Positions 51,942 through 61,001 are shown, counted from the first letter of the stretch. The stretch is DNA of 64,000 nucleotides from Massiliimalia massiliensis (GCF_900155615.1 NZ_FUHT01000004.1:992001-1056000); one strand, 5' to 3'. Notes: a model not told the origin generated them from the letters alone. Program-made: numbers and translations.

Positions 51942-52838
51942 CTAGTCTTCCACCAGTGCCCAGGCACGGTTAATTACCCGTTTTGTATTAGCCAGAATAA
52001 TCTCTGGATCTTCATTTTTCCACGGCTTCACCTCAAAGGAGAGCACCATCGGTTCCTGCGGGCGGAAAAATCCTTCCTCCTTCAGCACCTGGAAAAAGTC
52101 TGTCAGCTCTGCCGTGTCGTTCGCGCTTTCCGGGAACCCAAATCTTGGATGCTGGTCTCCGAATGCTTCACAGCCCGGCTTTACAACTGCATTCCCAATA
52201 TGAAGGTGCGTGATATAGGGGCGCAGTGTCTGGATAACAAAGCGGGATGTTTCATAGGTTGTCGGAAAATGGCTTAAATCCACCAGGAGTCCAAAATTGT
52301 TGTGCTTCATCCGCATTTTTGCCGCAAATTCAGCCGCAAGCGGCGCAGGCCCAATCAGCGCCGCTTTATCCATGTCATAATCAAACACTTCCAGCTCGAC
52401 AAGCATTCCTTTAGAAGCAGCATATTCACATACAGCTCCAGTCGTTTTCAAAAGCTGTGCAAACGCTTCATCCCGGCTGCTTTCCTCCCATTTCCCGGCA
52501 AGAAAGGCAATTCCCTTGGCGCCCAAAAATTCTGCTTCATCCACTGCCTCCAACAAAGTGGCCTCCGCCTGTCTGCGGCCTTCCTCATTCAAATCATTGG
52601 GATTCAGCTTCGGTCCCAGCAAGCGCGGCTGAGCGCCATAGCATACCCTCAGATGGGATTGCTCCAGCATTCCTTTCGCAGCTGTATGCGTTTCGTCATC
52701 AGCAAATTTGCAGACCTCCAGCGCGTCAAAAAAGTCATCACAAGCGATTCTCCGAATCGATTCCAGGACGCCGTCATTCGGATAGCTCATCCACTGGATT
52801 GTCCCAACCTGGAAATATTTGTGGATACTGTCTTTCAT
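51942..52838 (-). CDS. Sugar phosphate isomerase/epimerase (TIM barrel)
   Basis: A 298-residue AP-endonuclease-2-like TIM barrel protein. Metal-ligand motifs are LELEVFDYD, VDLSHFP, THLHIGNAV and SFEVKPW. Family members isomerise or epimerise sugars or inositol derivatives. There are two such genes in this operon and they are not close paralogues. Lies three bases downstream of the transketolase C-half gene. Confidence 0.8.
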   Translation of the reverse strand: MKDSIHKYFQVGTIQWMSYPNDGVLESIRRIACDDFFDALEVCKFADDETHTAAKGMLEQSHLRVCYGAQPRLLGPKLNPNDLNEEGRRQAEATLLEAVDEAEFLGAKGIAFLAGKWEESSRDEAFAQLLKTTGAVCEYAASKGMLVELEVFDYDMDKAALIGPAPLAAEFAAKMRMKHNNFGLLVDLSHFPTTYETSRFVIQTLRPYITHLHIGNAVVKPGCEAFGDQHPRFGFPESANDTAELTDFFQVLKEEGFFRPQEPMVLSFEVKPWKNEDPEIILANTKRVINRAWALVED

Positions 52839-52841
52839 TTT

Positions 52842-53783
52842 TCATTTCTCCTTTTTCGCGATCTGTTCTTTTGCTATTTTTACTATAGCGGCAGAATCCA
52901 AATAATATTTGCTTAATAGCTGATCATAATCACCGGATTCAGCAAAATCTGTTAGTCCAACATATCCAATTGGTACCGGGCAATGTCTGGATAAAACCTC
53001 TGCCACCGCGCTGCCCAAGCCTCCGTAGATACTGTGCTCCTCTGCTGTGACGACCGCTCCGGTTTCTTCTGCGCAGGCCGTCAGCAGCGCCTCGTCAATG
53101 GGCTTGATCGTATGGACATCAACCACCCTTGCCTCGATTTTCTCGGCCTTTAACAGTTCGGCGGCTTCCAGGCATTTCTGCACCATACAGCCGGTTCCTA
53201 TCAGTGTAACGTCCCGGCCTTCCCTGAGCACCACGCCCTTGCCAATCTGAAAATCATAGGCCTCGTCAAATATCGTCTCAGCCGGCGCTCTGCTCAGTCT
53301 CAGATAAACCGGGCCGTCAAAACCAGCGGCGGCTTCTACTGCTTTTCTGGTTTCCACAGCGTCACATACCGAAAGCACCGTCATATTTGGAATTGCGCGG
53401 AAATACGCAATGTCATGAGCAGAATGATGGCTCGCTCCATCATAGCTGTCGGACAGCCCGCAATAGGTGCCGCACAGCTTTACATTCAACCGGTCATAAG
53501 CAATCAGACTGTTTATCGGGTCTGCCGCACGTCCTACCAAAAAGGTGGCAAAGGTATTCACAAAGGGAATCAAGCCCTCATAAGCAAATCCCGCAGCCAT
53601 CCCAACCATATTGAGCTCCGCGATTCCAACATTATAATATCGTTCGGGATATGACCTTCCGAACAAGATGCTCTTGCTGGAACTTCCGACATCCGCCTCT
53701 AATACTACAATGTCTTTATTCCTGTCTCCCAATCTTTCCAGCGCTTCTCCATAGGCATCGCGGATTGCAATTTTATCACCCAT
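52842..53783 (-). CDS. Transketolase, C-terminal subunit
   Basis: A 313-residue protein holding the pyrimidine-binding and C-terminal domains: AIRDAYGEALERLG, EADVGSSSKS, the catalytic Glu in NVGIAELNMVGMAAG, SHHSAHDIAYFRAIPNMTV and the swivel domain GTGCMVQKCLEAAELL. It pairs with the N-terminal half encoded immediately upstream, whose stop it overlaps by eight bases. Split transketolases are common in Firmicutes and often serve dedicated sugar pathways. Confidence 0.92.
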   Translation of the reverse strand: MGDKIAIRDAYGEALERLGDRNKDIVVLEADVGSSSKSILFGRSYPERYYNVGIAELNMVGMAAGFAYEGLIPFVNTFATFLVGRAADPINSLIAYDRLNVKLCGTYCGLSDSYDGASHHSAHDIAYFRAIPNMTVLSVCDAVETRKAVEAAAGFDGPVYLRLSRAPAETIFDEAYDFQIGKGVVLREGRDVTLIGTGCMVQKCLEAAELLKAEKIEARVVDVHTIKPIDEALLTACAEETGAVVTAEEHSIYGGLGSAVAEVLSRHCPVPIGYVGLTDFAESGDYDQLLSKYYLDSAAIVKIAKEQIAKKEK

Positions 53784-54615
53784 TTCCGTTCCCTCCTAGC
53801 TCTGCCATTGCCTGCTGATAGTGGGAAGGATCAATCGGGCTTCCGTGCCAAATATTCTTTCCTTCCATAAAGCTGACGCCCTTCCCTTTTACCGTTTCTG
53901 CAATGATCACAGTAGGGCTTCCTCCTCCGGCCTGTGCCTGGCGGATTGATTCCGACAGCTCCTGGAGATTATGCCCATCGCAATGCAGCACTCTCCAGCC
54001 AAATGCCCGGAACTTAGCACCGATATCTCCCATTGGCATAATTTCGTCGTTTGTTCCATCCAATTGGACGTGATTATGATCCAGAATGGCAATCAGGTGA
54101 TCCAGCTTCAGCTTGGAGGCGGACATCGCTGCTTCCCAAACAGAGCCTTCCTGAATTTCGCCGTCTCCTAAGAGCACATAGACAAAATAGTCCTGATTGC
54201 GCATTTTTGCAGCAGAGGCCATTCCGCAGCCTACTGAAAGGCCCAGTCCCAATGGGCCGGCGGAGGCGTCCACACCCGGCGTTTTATGCTGACATGGATG
54301 TCCCTGCAGCATACTGTCTATCTGGCGGAAATTTTTCAGCTCTTCTGCAGGAATAAAGCCTTTGTGAACCAGGTTTAAATAAAGCATGGGAGCGGCGTGC
54401 CCCTTTGATAGAATTAACCGGTCACGCCCCGGCATTTGGGGATTCGCCGGATCAATGTGCATCACGTCCTGATAAAGGAGTGTTAAAATCTCACAGCAGG
54501 ACAATGATCCTCCGGGATGGCCTGTCTGCGCATGGAAAAGCAGATCGATCAGTTCAATCCGCATCCTCCCGCACAATGCGGCCAGCTTTTGGATATCTAT
54601 TTTTTTGTCGGCCAT
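53776..54615 (-). CDS. Transketolase, N-terminal subunit
   Basis: A 279-residue thiamine diphosphate-binding half. HAQTGHPGGSLSCCEI, LSKGHAAPMLY, GPLGLGLSVGCGMA and the cofactor motif GDGEIQEGSVWEAAMSASKLKLDHL are all present. The third of three clustered starts (54624, 54621, 54615) is chosen for its distance from AGAGGAG. It overlaps the stop of the upstream epimerase gene region and is part of the ten-gene operon. Confidence 0.92.
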   Translation of the reverse strand: MADKKIDIQKLAALCGRMRIELIDLLFHAQTGHPGGSLSCCEILTLLYQDVMHIDPANPQMPGRDRLILSKGHAAPMLYLNLVHKGFIPAEELKNFRQIDSMLQGHPCQHKTPGVDASAGPLGLGLSVGCGMASAAKMRNQDYFVYVLLGDGEIQEGSVWEAAMSASKLKLDHLIAILDHNHVQLDGTNDEIMPMGDIGAKFRAFGWRVLHCDGHNLQELSESIRQAQAGGGSPTVIIAETVKGKGVSFMEGKNIWHGSPIDPSHYQQAMAELGGNGNG

Positions 54616-54620
54616 ATGCA

Positions 54621-55481
54621 TCAACTCCTCTGCCCGGCAATGTTTCGTGCCTTTCTCCCGTAGTATTTTTCAAAAATCGGGGATAAAAACTCGATTGATT
54701 TCTTTGCGGCGGTTTCCTGGTCCGGAAGCTGCATAATCTCCGTACAAAAGGCTCCGTCGTATCCATTGTCATAAAAGCATTTGATCAACTGGTCAAAATT
54801 CATTCCGCAGTTTCCCGGATATCTTCGGTTATTGTCCGCCAAATGTACATGGATGTTATAGGAACGGTACTTTGAAATGGTATTGTAGATATTCTTTTCC
54901 TCAATATTCATGTGGAAAACGTCCATCATCAATTTAAAGTTTTCCCTTTTGACCCGGTCTACCATATTGGCGGACTGCTGGATAGTATTAATAAAGTCTG
55001 TCTGCATGATGGTAACAGATTCTAATGCCAGACAAACCTTTTTTGGAGCCGCATAATCGCTGATCCTCTGAAAGCCCTCGATTGCCCAATCCTCAGTCTG
55101 CTCTTTTGACACACTGTCACAGCAGCAGCCCCTAACCCGGCCAATATTGACATTCGCTCCCAAACAGGACGCAAAGTCAATCATTTCGAATACCTTCTCC
55201 ACAGCGGCGTTGCGGATGCCGGGATCTATATCGGTAAACGAATAATGGAGCTGCCCGAAAATTTCCCCAGTGCAGACCAAAACCGCTTCCAGATTATATT
55301 CCTTCAGCAAGGCTTTGACCTCATTCCAATTGAGCTGACTAGGATTGATTGTCATAAATTCTACGCCATCATAGCCAAAATCAGACAGCTTTTTCAGGTT
55401 CTGCTCTAAATCCCCCTGATAAGCTGTGACAGACGGCGCGATTGCGACATCCGGGGTCGCCACCTGGTAACACAATTTCAT
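54621..55481 (-). CDS. Sugar phosphate isomerase/epimerase (TIM barrel)
   Basis: A 286-residue AP-endonuclease-2-like protein with metal-site motifs CLALESVT, LMMDVFHMNIEE, IHVHLADNNRR and AFCTEIMQL. Related to D-tagatose/psicose 3-epimerases and hydroxypyruvate isomerases; the Glu-Asp-His-Glu set (ESV, DVFH, HLAD, TEI) is compatible with an Mn2+-dependent epimerase. It begins with a four-base overlap with the RpiB-like gene (ATGA). Confidence 0.82.
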   Translation of the reverse strand: MKLCYQVATPDVAIAPSVTAYQGDLEQNLKKLSDFGYDGVEFMTINPSQLNWNEVKALLKEYNLEAVLVCTGEIFGQLHYSFTDIDPGIRNAAVEKVFEMIDFASCLGANVNIGRVRGCCCDSVSKEQTEDWAIEGFQRISDYAAPKKVCLALESVTIMQTDFINTIQQSANMVDRVKRENFKLMMDVFHMNIEEKNIYNTISKYRSYNIHVHLADNNRRYPGNCGMNFDQLIKCFYDNGYDGAFCTEIMQLPDQETAAKKSIEFLSPIFEKYYGRKARNIAGQRS

Positions 55482-55957
55482 CCTACTACCTCCGTCAGAT
55501 GCGTTTCCAAGTCCCTGTCCAGTTGACTGATCATCGCCAGGCTGATATCATGCCGTCCACCGATATATTCACTCTCCAGCCAGCCGTCAAGGATATCGAT
55601 GGCCGCAAAACAGCCGAGCACTTTCCCGCCCAGGCACAGGATATTGGAATCATTATGCTGCCGGGTCATCTCCGCGGTATAATGATCCGCTACTACACTG
55701 GCCCGGACTCCCGGAAAGCGGTTCGCCACAATTGACATCCCGATCCCGGTGGAGCAAATTAGAATTCCCCGCTGAAACTCTCCGGAGGAGACCCGCCTTG
55801 CGACGTTGCTGGCATAAATCGGATACCGGACAATCTGTTCGGAATTACAGCCGATATCAGTATACTCAATCCCCAGCTTTTCCAGATGCTTGAGTATTTC
55901 CTGCTTCATCAGGTAACCGCCATGGTCGCATCCAATAATGATTGGTGATCTATTCAT
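55478..55957 (-). CDS. RpiB/LacAB-type sugar-phosphate isomerase
   Basis: A 159-residue RpiB/LacA/LacB family isomerase. Motifs IIIGCDHGGYLMKQ, DIGCNSEQIVRYPIYA, GILICSTGIGMSIVANRFPGVRA and HNDSNILCLGGKV hold the catalytic and anion-binding residues (Cys in CSTGIG, His in ADHYTA). It is likely to interconvert an aldose 5-phosphate and ketose 5-phosphate, probably ribose/ribulose 5-phosphate, but allose or galactose phosphate cannot be excluded. Confidence 0.88.
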   Translation of the reverse strand: MNRSPIIIGCDHGGYLMKQEILKHLEKLGIEYTDIGCNSEQIVRYPIYASNVARRVSSGEFQRGILICSTGIGMSIVANRFPGVRASVVADHYTAEMTRQHNDSNILCLGGKVLGCFAAIDILDGWLESEYIGGRHDISLAMISQLDRDLETHLTEVVG

Positions 55958-56005
55958 TAAATCATCTACTTTCGTATTACGTTTTAAAATCAGTACTGCA
56001 TCATT

Positions 56006-56887
56006 TTATATATTGTTCTTGATTCCATCGTAGAATAATTTCCATACTGCATCAGCATCAATATCATACACGCGAACCATTTTTCCAAGATTATGGTTAT
56101 GGTTAAAATACATATTTCTGGTCATCTCCGGAGCATCCACAACCTCGCTCCTCGCGCAGGAGGGATCATACAGATATGCAAAGTCTCCCATGTCAAAAAA
56201 GCCTTTATCAGCGCGCATAAAATCATCTCTGTTATCGCGGTATTGATGCAGCCATTTTCCGATCTCGCCAAGCGGTTCTAATAGCTCCTTGGTAACTGCA
56301 TAATCAGCACAGATATCTGCTCCGGTGTCAAACCAGATCAGCGGCACATTTTTCTGCAGCAGGGTCTGGGCAGCAATAATATCGCCGTATACATTATACT
56401 GATCACTTCTCTCAGGCCAAAACTGAGGACAACGAGAATGAAAAACAAAACGCACTTTTGGAATAATATCAGGAGCCTTCATTACCGCACAGGCTAAATT
56501 CGTTGCTGCTCCAATCGCAACTACCCATAGCGGGTTGTCCTCGCTATACTTTCTGGCAGTTTCAATGATGAAGTCAACACCCTCGCTGTCATTGTATGTA
56601 TCTATATACTGCATTGGATCCGAACCAATAAAGGTAGGACAGATTCCCTGTTTCCCAGCCTTTTCCATTAGGGTCTGCAGCACGTCATACGACAGTTGCT
56701 TGCCGCCTGCCCCGCCAGTCGCAAAATGCGTTGCCACAATTCCTTCAATATGGAAGCGCTCCGGATGATAAAACGCAATCGTCAACGCATATAAATCGTC
56801 AATTTCATTTGCTACATCAGAGTCAATAATCAAATGGATAAGCTCGCCCTTTGGCGGAATTTGGGGGATAATTCGTTCGTTATTCAT
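56006..56887 (-). CDS. Nucleoside hydrolase-like protein (NEIDD type)
   Basis: A 293-residue member of the inosine-uridine nucleoside hydrolase superfamily. The Ca2+-binding N-terminal motif reads IDSDVANEIDDLYAL where IunH has DTDPGIDD; the rest (VVAIGAATNLACAV, NVYGDIIAAQTLL, FDTGADIC) matches. Enzymes with the N-E-I/V-D-D signature often lie in sugar operons and their substrates are mostly unknown. It would cleave an N-glycosidic bond of a pentoside, giving free pentose. Followed by the RpiB-like gene at 48 bases. Confidence 0.8.
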   Translation of the reverse strand: MNNERIIPQIPPKGELIHLIIDSDVANEIDDLYALTIAFYHPERFHIEGIVATHFATGGAGGKQLSYDVLQTLMEKAGKQGICPTFIGSDPMQYIDTYNDSEGVDFIIETARKYSEDNPLWVVAIGAATNLACAVMKAPDIIPKVRFVFHSRCPQFWPERSDQYNVYGDIIAAQTLLQKNVPLIWFDTGADICADYAVTKELLEPLGEIGKWLHQYRDNRDDFMRADKGFFDMGDFAYLYDPSCARSEVVDAPEMTRNMYFNHNHNLGKMVRVYDIDADAVWKLFYDGIKNNI

Positions 56888-56942
56888 AGTATATACTCCT
56901 TTTTATAATCTGTCTATGTTTTGGTATAAAGCTAACTGTGAC

Positions 56943-57788
56943 TCAGGATTTTACACTCCCGGCGACCATGCCCTCCACAAAGTGCTTTTGCAGCAATAAG
57001 AATATCAGGATACCCGGCAGCATAACGAGCACAGAGGCCGCAAAGGCATAGTTCCAGCTCGTGCTGAACTCTTCAAAGAAATTAAAAATCGAAGGAGTCA
57101 GTGTTCGCATCTCCTTCTTTTGAAGAATCAGCATAGGCATGAGGAAATCATTCCAGATCGACATAATATTCAGAATAATCACGGTTGTAGTAACGGATTT
57201 CAGCAAGGGAAATACAATTCGAATAAATGCGCCAAACGGCCCGCATCCATCGATAATGGCAGATTCTTCCAGGGATTTGGGAATTGTTTTGATGAACCCG
57301 GTATACAAAAAGATTGCGAAGGGCGCGGCGCTGACGATATATACAATTACCATCCCATGATAGGTATTGACCAGTCCAAGGCGATAGTACATCCGCACCA
57401 GGGGAATCAGGATTGCCTGGCCGGGAATCATAATCAGCGCCAGGAAAACATAGTACATAACCTTGTTGAACTTCAGGTTATACCGCGCGATTGGATATGC
57501 CGCAAATGCCCCTACAAGCACAATCAATAAAATGGAAACCACGCAAATAAATGTTGTATTAAACAGCGTCCTGAGATAATCCAGCGTTTCCCAGGCAACC
57601 TGGTAGTTTGATAAATCAATTTCATGCGGAAGACCCACAGGATGGTACATCAAATCCCCTGAGGTTTTTAAGGAGGAGCATACCAGATTAAAAACCGGAA
57701 ATAAATGTACGGCTGTAATAATAATCATAATAATTTCAATCAAAATCCGAACTCTCTTTTTGGATTTGATATATGACCTTTTAGACAC
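56943..57788 (-). CDS. Sugar ABC transporter permease (MalG-like)
   Basis: A 281-residue permease with six helices and the EAA loop (SLEESAIIDGCGPFGAFIRIVFPLLKS, with conserved EAA/G motif). GTG at 57788 is chosen for GGAGGGG upstream and because it leaves a 13-base gap after the preceding permease; longer starts would overlap that gene. No ATP-binding gene is in the operon, so a shared MsmX-type ATPase elsewhere must energise it. Confidence 0.87.
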   Translation of the reverse strand: MSKRSYIKSKKRVRILIEIIMIIITAVHLFPVFNLVCSSLKTSGDLMYHPVGLPHEIDLSNYQVAWETLDYLRTLFNTTFICVVSILLIVLVGAFAAYPIARYNLKFNKVMYYVFLALIMIPGQAILIPLVRMYYRLGLVNTYHGMVIVYIVSAAPFAIFLYTGFIKTIPKSLEESAIIDGCGPFGAFIRIVFPLLKSVTTTVIILNIMSIWNDFLMPMLILQKKEMRTLTPSIFNFFEEFSTSWNYAFAASVLVMLPGILIFLLLQKHFVEGMVAGSVKS

Positions 57789-57801
57789 GTTAACCCCTCC
57801 A

Positions 57802-58695
57802 TTAACCATATACTGCGTCTTCGCTTTTCCGGAGGAATCCCGAAACAATCAGCGATGATACTAACACAATCACGAATAAAATTCCGGAAATAGAAGAGCC
57901 ATAGCCCGCTTTTCCGCTATAGGTAAAGGTTTGGGAATACATTAAGGTGGTCAATGTTTCCGTTGCGAAGCCCGGCCCGCCTTTTGTCATGGAATAAATC
58001 TCATCAAACACCTTAAAGCCCTGAATCAGAGCGTTTAAAACTCCTACTGTAATGGAAGGTATAATCAGCGGAACAGTGATTGACTTGAACTTAGTCCAGC
58101 CCCCTGCACCGTCTATATCACTTGCTTCGTATAAATCCTTTGGCACAGACTGCAGGCCGGCAAGATAAATCACCATATATTTTCCGGCTATCTGCCAGAT
58201 AGATACAACCAAAATAGCATATAACGCCAATTTAGGATTTCCGAGCCAATCCTGGTTCAAAAAGGAAAGACCCAGATATTTTTCAGCAAAGTACCCGATT
58301 CCATATTGCGGATGATACAAATAAGACCAGGTAAAGCCGCTTATAACAAGGCTGATCATTGTGGTACTTAGAATACAGGTTCTCAGCACATTTTGTGTTT
58401 TCAGTCCCATATTCAGCAAAAGTGCAAACAACAATCCGGCTGCATTTTTGAAGATAGCAGCCAGTATCGCATATATGATGGTATTTTTCAAGGCGACTGC
58501 CGCACCCTCGGTCTGAAAGAAATTAGCATAATTATCAAAGCCGACAAAGGTCATGTTTGGGTCAAGGATATCCCAGGAGAAAAACGAAAAATAAAAATTT
58601 TGTATAATCGGGATAATATTGATCAGCAGAACCAAAATGATTGCCGGCGCCATAAATAATAAGGAATATAGGAACGTTCTCTTTTTACCAATCAT
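57802..58695 (-). CDS. Sugar ABC transporter permease (MalF-like)
   Basis: A 297-residue permease with six helices; beginning YSLLFMAPAIILVLLINIIP, with the binding loop PKDLYEASDIDGAGGWTKFK typical of carbohydrate MalF-like proteins, and the SMTKGGPGFATETLTTLMY motif. It pairs with the MalG-like protein 13 bases downstream. Separated from the solute-binding protein gene by a 128-base gap that carries a 13-bp hairpin. Confidence 0.88.
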   Translation of the reverse strand: MIGKKRTFLYSLLFMAPAIILVLLINIIPIIQNFYFSFFSWDILDPNMTFVGFDNYANFFQTEGAAVALKNTIIYAILAAIFKNAAGLLFALLLNMGLKTQNVLRTCILSTTMISLVISGFTWSYLYHPQYGIGYFAEKYLGLSFLNQDWLGNPKLALYAILVVSIWQIAGKYMVIYLAGLQSVPKDLYEASDIDGAGGWTKFKSITVPLIIPSITVGVLNALIQGFKVFDEIYSMTKGGPGFATETLTTLMYSQTFTYSGKAGYGSSISGILFVIVLVSSLIVSGFLRKSEDAVYG

Positions 58696-58778
58696 CTACT
58701 TCAACTCCCTGTTGAACAATTCTCAAATCTGTTTTTGTATCCTAATGGATCATACTTTTGCATTAACTCCCCACTTTG

Positions 58779-58807
58779 AACAAGCGGCCAATATTTGGCC
58801 GCTTGTT
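58779..58807 (-). other. Stem-loop between solute-binding protein and permease genes
   Basis: AACAAGCGGCCAA pairs perfectly with its complement around a three-base loop (arms 58779-58791 and 58795-58807). No strong T run on the minus strand. As in malEFG-type operons it probably stabilises the upstream solute-binding protein mRNA or reduces read-through, giving more binding protein than permease. Confidence 0.6.
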
Positions 58808-58823
58808 TAGGTAAAATACGAAC

Positions 58824-60119
58824 CTATTTCCCAGATAAAGAAGCATATTCGTTATTCAGCCATTCGATCATTTCGTCGGTAGTGATTTCCCGCCCGACAA
58901 ATTCCTGCAGTTTCTTTTTCCAGTTGTTGGACATCCCGGCAGGCCACCGGTCATGCGCTCCCAATGCAAACTTGCCGGTTTTAACAAATTCATCCTGGAA
59001 ATCAATAATTGTCTGGTCGACTGTAGATACGGCAACATCTGTTAGCGGAGAGGCCATTCCCTTTTCTGTATAAATTTTCTGGTTAATCTCATTGTCGCAC
59101 CATGCTTCCAGGAAAGCAATCGCCGCCTCTTTATTATCGGATTTACTGCTTACGCTATAGCCTGTGCTGCTCTTGCTGCAAGCAAAACGTTCCTCACCAG
59201 GATCGTTGACCGGAAGTGCTGTAAAGATAAGATTCATGTCAGGAGAAGTTTCCCGAACCTGCTTGACATTGTCGATAGTGTGGATCAGCATCGCGGTCTG
59301 ACCGGTAGCAAACTGGGCAATTGCCTGGGAACTGTCGGTAGAGAGAAGGTTCTCGCCAAAATATCCGGCGTCTAATAATTCACCGAAGCGGTCAAAGGTT
59401 TCTCTCCAGCCTTCAAATGAAAAGTCGACTTTTCCAGAATCCAAATCCGCATCAAAATTCGGATTCACCGCATATCCGAGTGACGGAAAAGCAGAGTTGG
59501 TATATCTCATAATTACCCAGTCCTCTTTATAACCGGAGGCTAAGGGCTGAACTCCATTATCCTGCAGGGTTTTGCATACGTTTTTGAACTGTTCGTAATC
59601 TGTTGGCACTTCCAGCCCATTATCGGCTAAAATTCCCTTATTTACAAAAAGTCCTTCAGCACTAATCCCATTACATAGTGCATAGAGATCTCCATCCCAG
59701 GAGAATTCACTGTTGATTGTTTCGGGAATCCGGTCGACAAACGTACAATCATTCAGGGGTTCCAGGTATCCCTTCTGCGCATAATCTGAGGTTCTGGAGC
59801 CTGGCCATACAGTCATAATATCCGGAGCGTCACCGGCCGATAATCTCGTTTTCAGCAGAGTTTCATACTTATCAGCAGAGGCCTGGTCGTAAACTACTTC
59901 CAATCCGGGATTATCTGTTTTAATCTTGTCAATTGCAAGCTGCGGCAGATCATCGTCATTACAGATATAGATCTCAATTTCTCCCGCAGTCCCGCTTTTT
60001 CCTGAATCGGCCGTTGAACCCGAAGAGGAATTCGCCGCCTCGCCGCATGCGGACATAGTCATAACCTGCATAGCTATAACCATCACGGCAATCGCCTTTT
60101 TTAAACTTGGATTTTTCAT
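58824..60119 (-). CDS. Sugar ABC transporter solute-binding lipoprotein
   Basis: A 431-residue extracellular binding protein of the carbohydrate family (SBP_bac_1/8). Signal peptide 1-24 ends in a lipobox, TMSACGEA. Motifs include IDKIKTDNPGLEVVYDQASA, DAPDIMTVWPG, ELLDAGYFGENLLSTDSSQAI and a C-terminal EFVGREITTDEMIEW. The ligand is not predictable; the operon suggests a pentoside. ATG at 60119 follows GAAAGGTG; the GTG nine bases earlier is less likely. Confidence 0.87.
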   Translation of the reverse strand: MKNPSLKKAIAVMVIAMQVMTMSACGEAANSSSGSTADSGKSGTAGEIEIYICNDDDLPQLAIDKIKTDNPGLEVVYDQASADKYETLLKTRLSAGDAPDIMTVWPGSRTSDYAQKGYLEPLNDCTFVDRIPETINSEFSWDGDLYALCNGISAEGLFVNKGILADNGLEVPTDYEQFKNVCKTLQDNGVQPLASGYKEDWVIMRYTNSAFPSLGYAVNPNFDADLDSGKVDFSFEGWRETFDRFGELLDAGYFGENLLSTDSSQAIAQFATGQTAMLIHTIDNVKQVRETSPDMNLIFTALPVNDPGEERFACSKSSTGYSVSSKSDNKEAAIAFLEAWCDNEINQKIYTEKGMASPLTDVAVSTVDQTIIDFQDEFVKTGKFALGAHDRWPAGMSNNWKKKLQEFVGREITTDEMIEWLNNEYASLSGK

Positions 60120-60291
60120 GTTTTTCACCTTTCTTTTTTATTGATATATGGTCTTTTCTTTTATAACATCACATACCTGCATCGCTATAAAAGGAAAGAT
60201 TCAATACTAAAATTATTTTGTACTCACTATCCGATTTTCTTTTGCAGAAGCTGATATGATAAAGAAAAACGAAATGCCCAAAACAATGTAT

Positions 60292-60325
60292 GCTATATTG
60301 TGTACTAATTTGTATACAATATAGT
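60292..60325. promoter_or_regulatory. Divergent promoter/operator of the GntR regulator and the pentoside operon
   Basis: A perfect palindrome TTGTATACAA (60310-60319) sits in the 16-base spacer of a plus-strand promoter TTGTGT (60298-60303)/TATAGT (60320-60325). The minus strand shows a mirrored candidate TTGTAT (60314-60319)/TATAGC (60292-60297). The palindrome matches the style of FCD-type GntR operators, so one site could control both directions. Confidence 0.6.
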
Positions 60326-60371
60326 GTGCAAATTTGTATATATATTGTATTAGGGATTTGGAGGAAACCTC

Positions 60372-60998
60372 GTGAGCAGTAAGGTGTTAAAAGAACAAGC
60401 CTATCATCAGATACGCAAACAGATTCTGAATCTGGAAATTCAACCAAATCAGCGAATCGTCGAACAGGATCTTGCAGAACAGTTAAATATCAGCCGAACC
60501 CCAATCCGGGAAGCGATTAACCAACTCGTAAGTGAAGGGCTGGTGAGAATGGTTCCCCGCAAAGGATGCTACTGCATCTTTATCAACCAGACACAGAAGA
60601 ATCAGATTATTGACATCCGTCTTTCTCTCGAAGTCTTGGCGATCAAAACCTGCTTTCAAATCGGACTCACCCGGGAACAGCTCAATGCCCTCATTGAGCT
60701 GACAGAACGGTATCAGGAATGTGTAATTACAAAAAACTATACCAATATTCATGAATTGGATGGAGAATTTCACCATACAATTGCTTTATATACCCAGAAT
60801 CAATTTCTCGTGAAATACCTGAATGATTTAGAAGGCTTTTTAACCATCATCCGCAATACTTCCTGCGGTGTTGGAAGCATCGAAAAAGCCTTATCCCACC
60901 ATAAAGCGATTGTAAACGCCTTTGTGATTCATGATGAAGCGCAGGCCATTGCGGCTATGACCAGCAATATCAATAATATGCGGGACAGACCCCTGTAA
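60372..60998 (+). CDS. GntR-family regulator, FCD type
   Basis: A 208-residue regulator: winged helix (AYHQIRKQILNLEIQPNQRI, NISRTPIREAINQLVSEGLV) and all-helical FCD effector domain (HELDGEFHHTIA and LSHHKAIVNAF are likely metal-binding histidine motifs). GTG start at 60372 behind GGAGG. Divergent from the ten-gene operon, which it most likely represses, and from itself through a shared operator. FCD regulators sense carboxylic acids, amino acids or sugar acids. Confidence 0.9.
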   Translation: MSSKVLKEQAYHQIRKQILNLEIQPNQRIVEQDLAEQLNISRTPIREAINQLVSEGLVRMVPRKGCYCIFINQTQKNQIIDIRLSLEVLAIKTCFQIGLTREQLNALIELTERYQECVITKNYTNIHELDGEFHHTIALYTQNQFLVKYLNDLEGFLTIIRNTSCGVGSIEKALSHHKAIVNAFVIHDEAQAIAAMTSNINNMRDRPL

Positions 60999-61001
60999 AA
61001 T

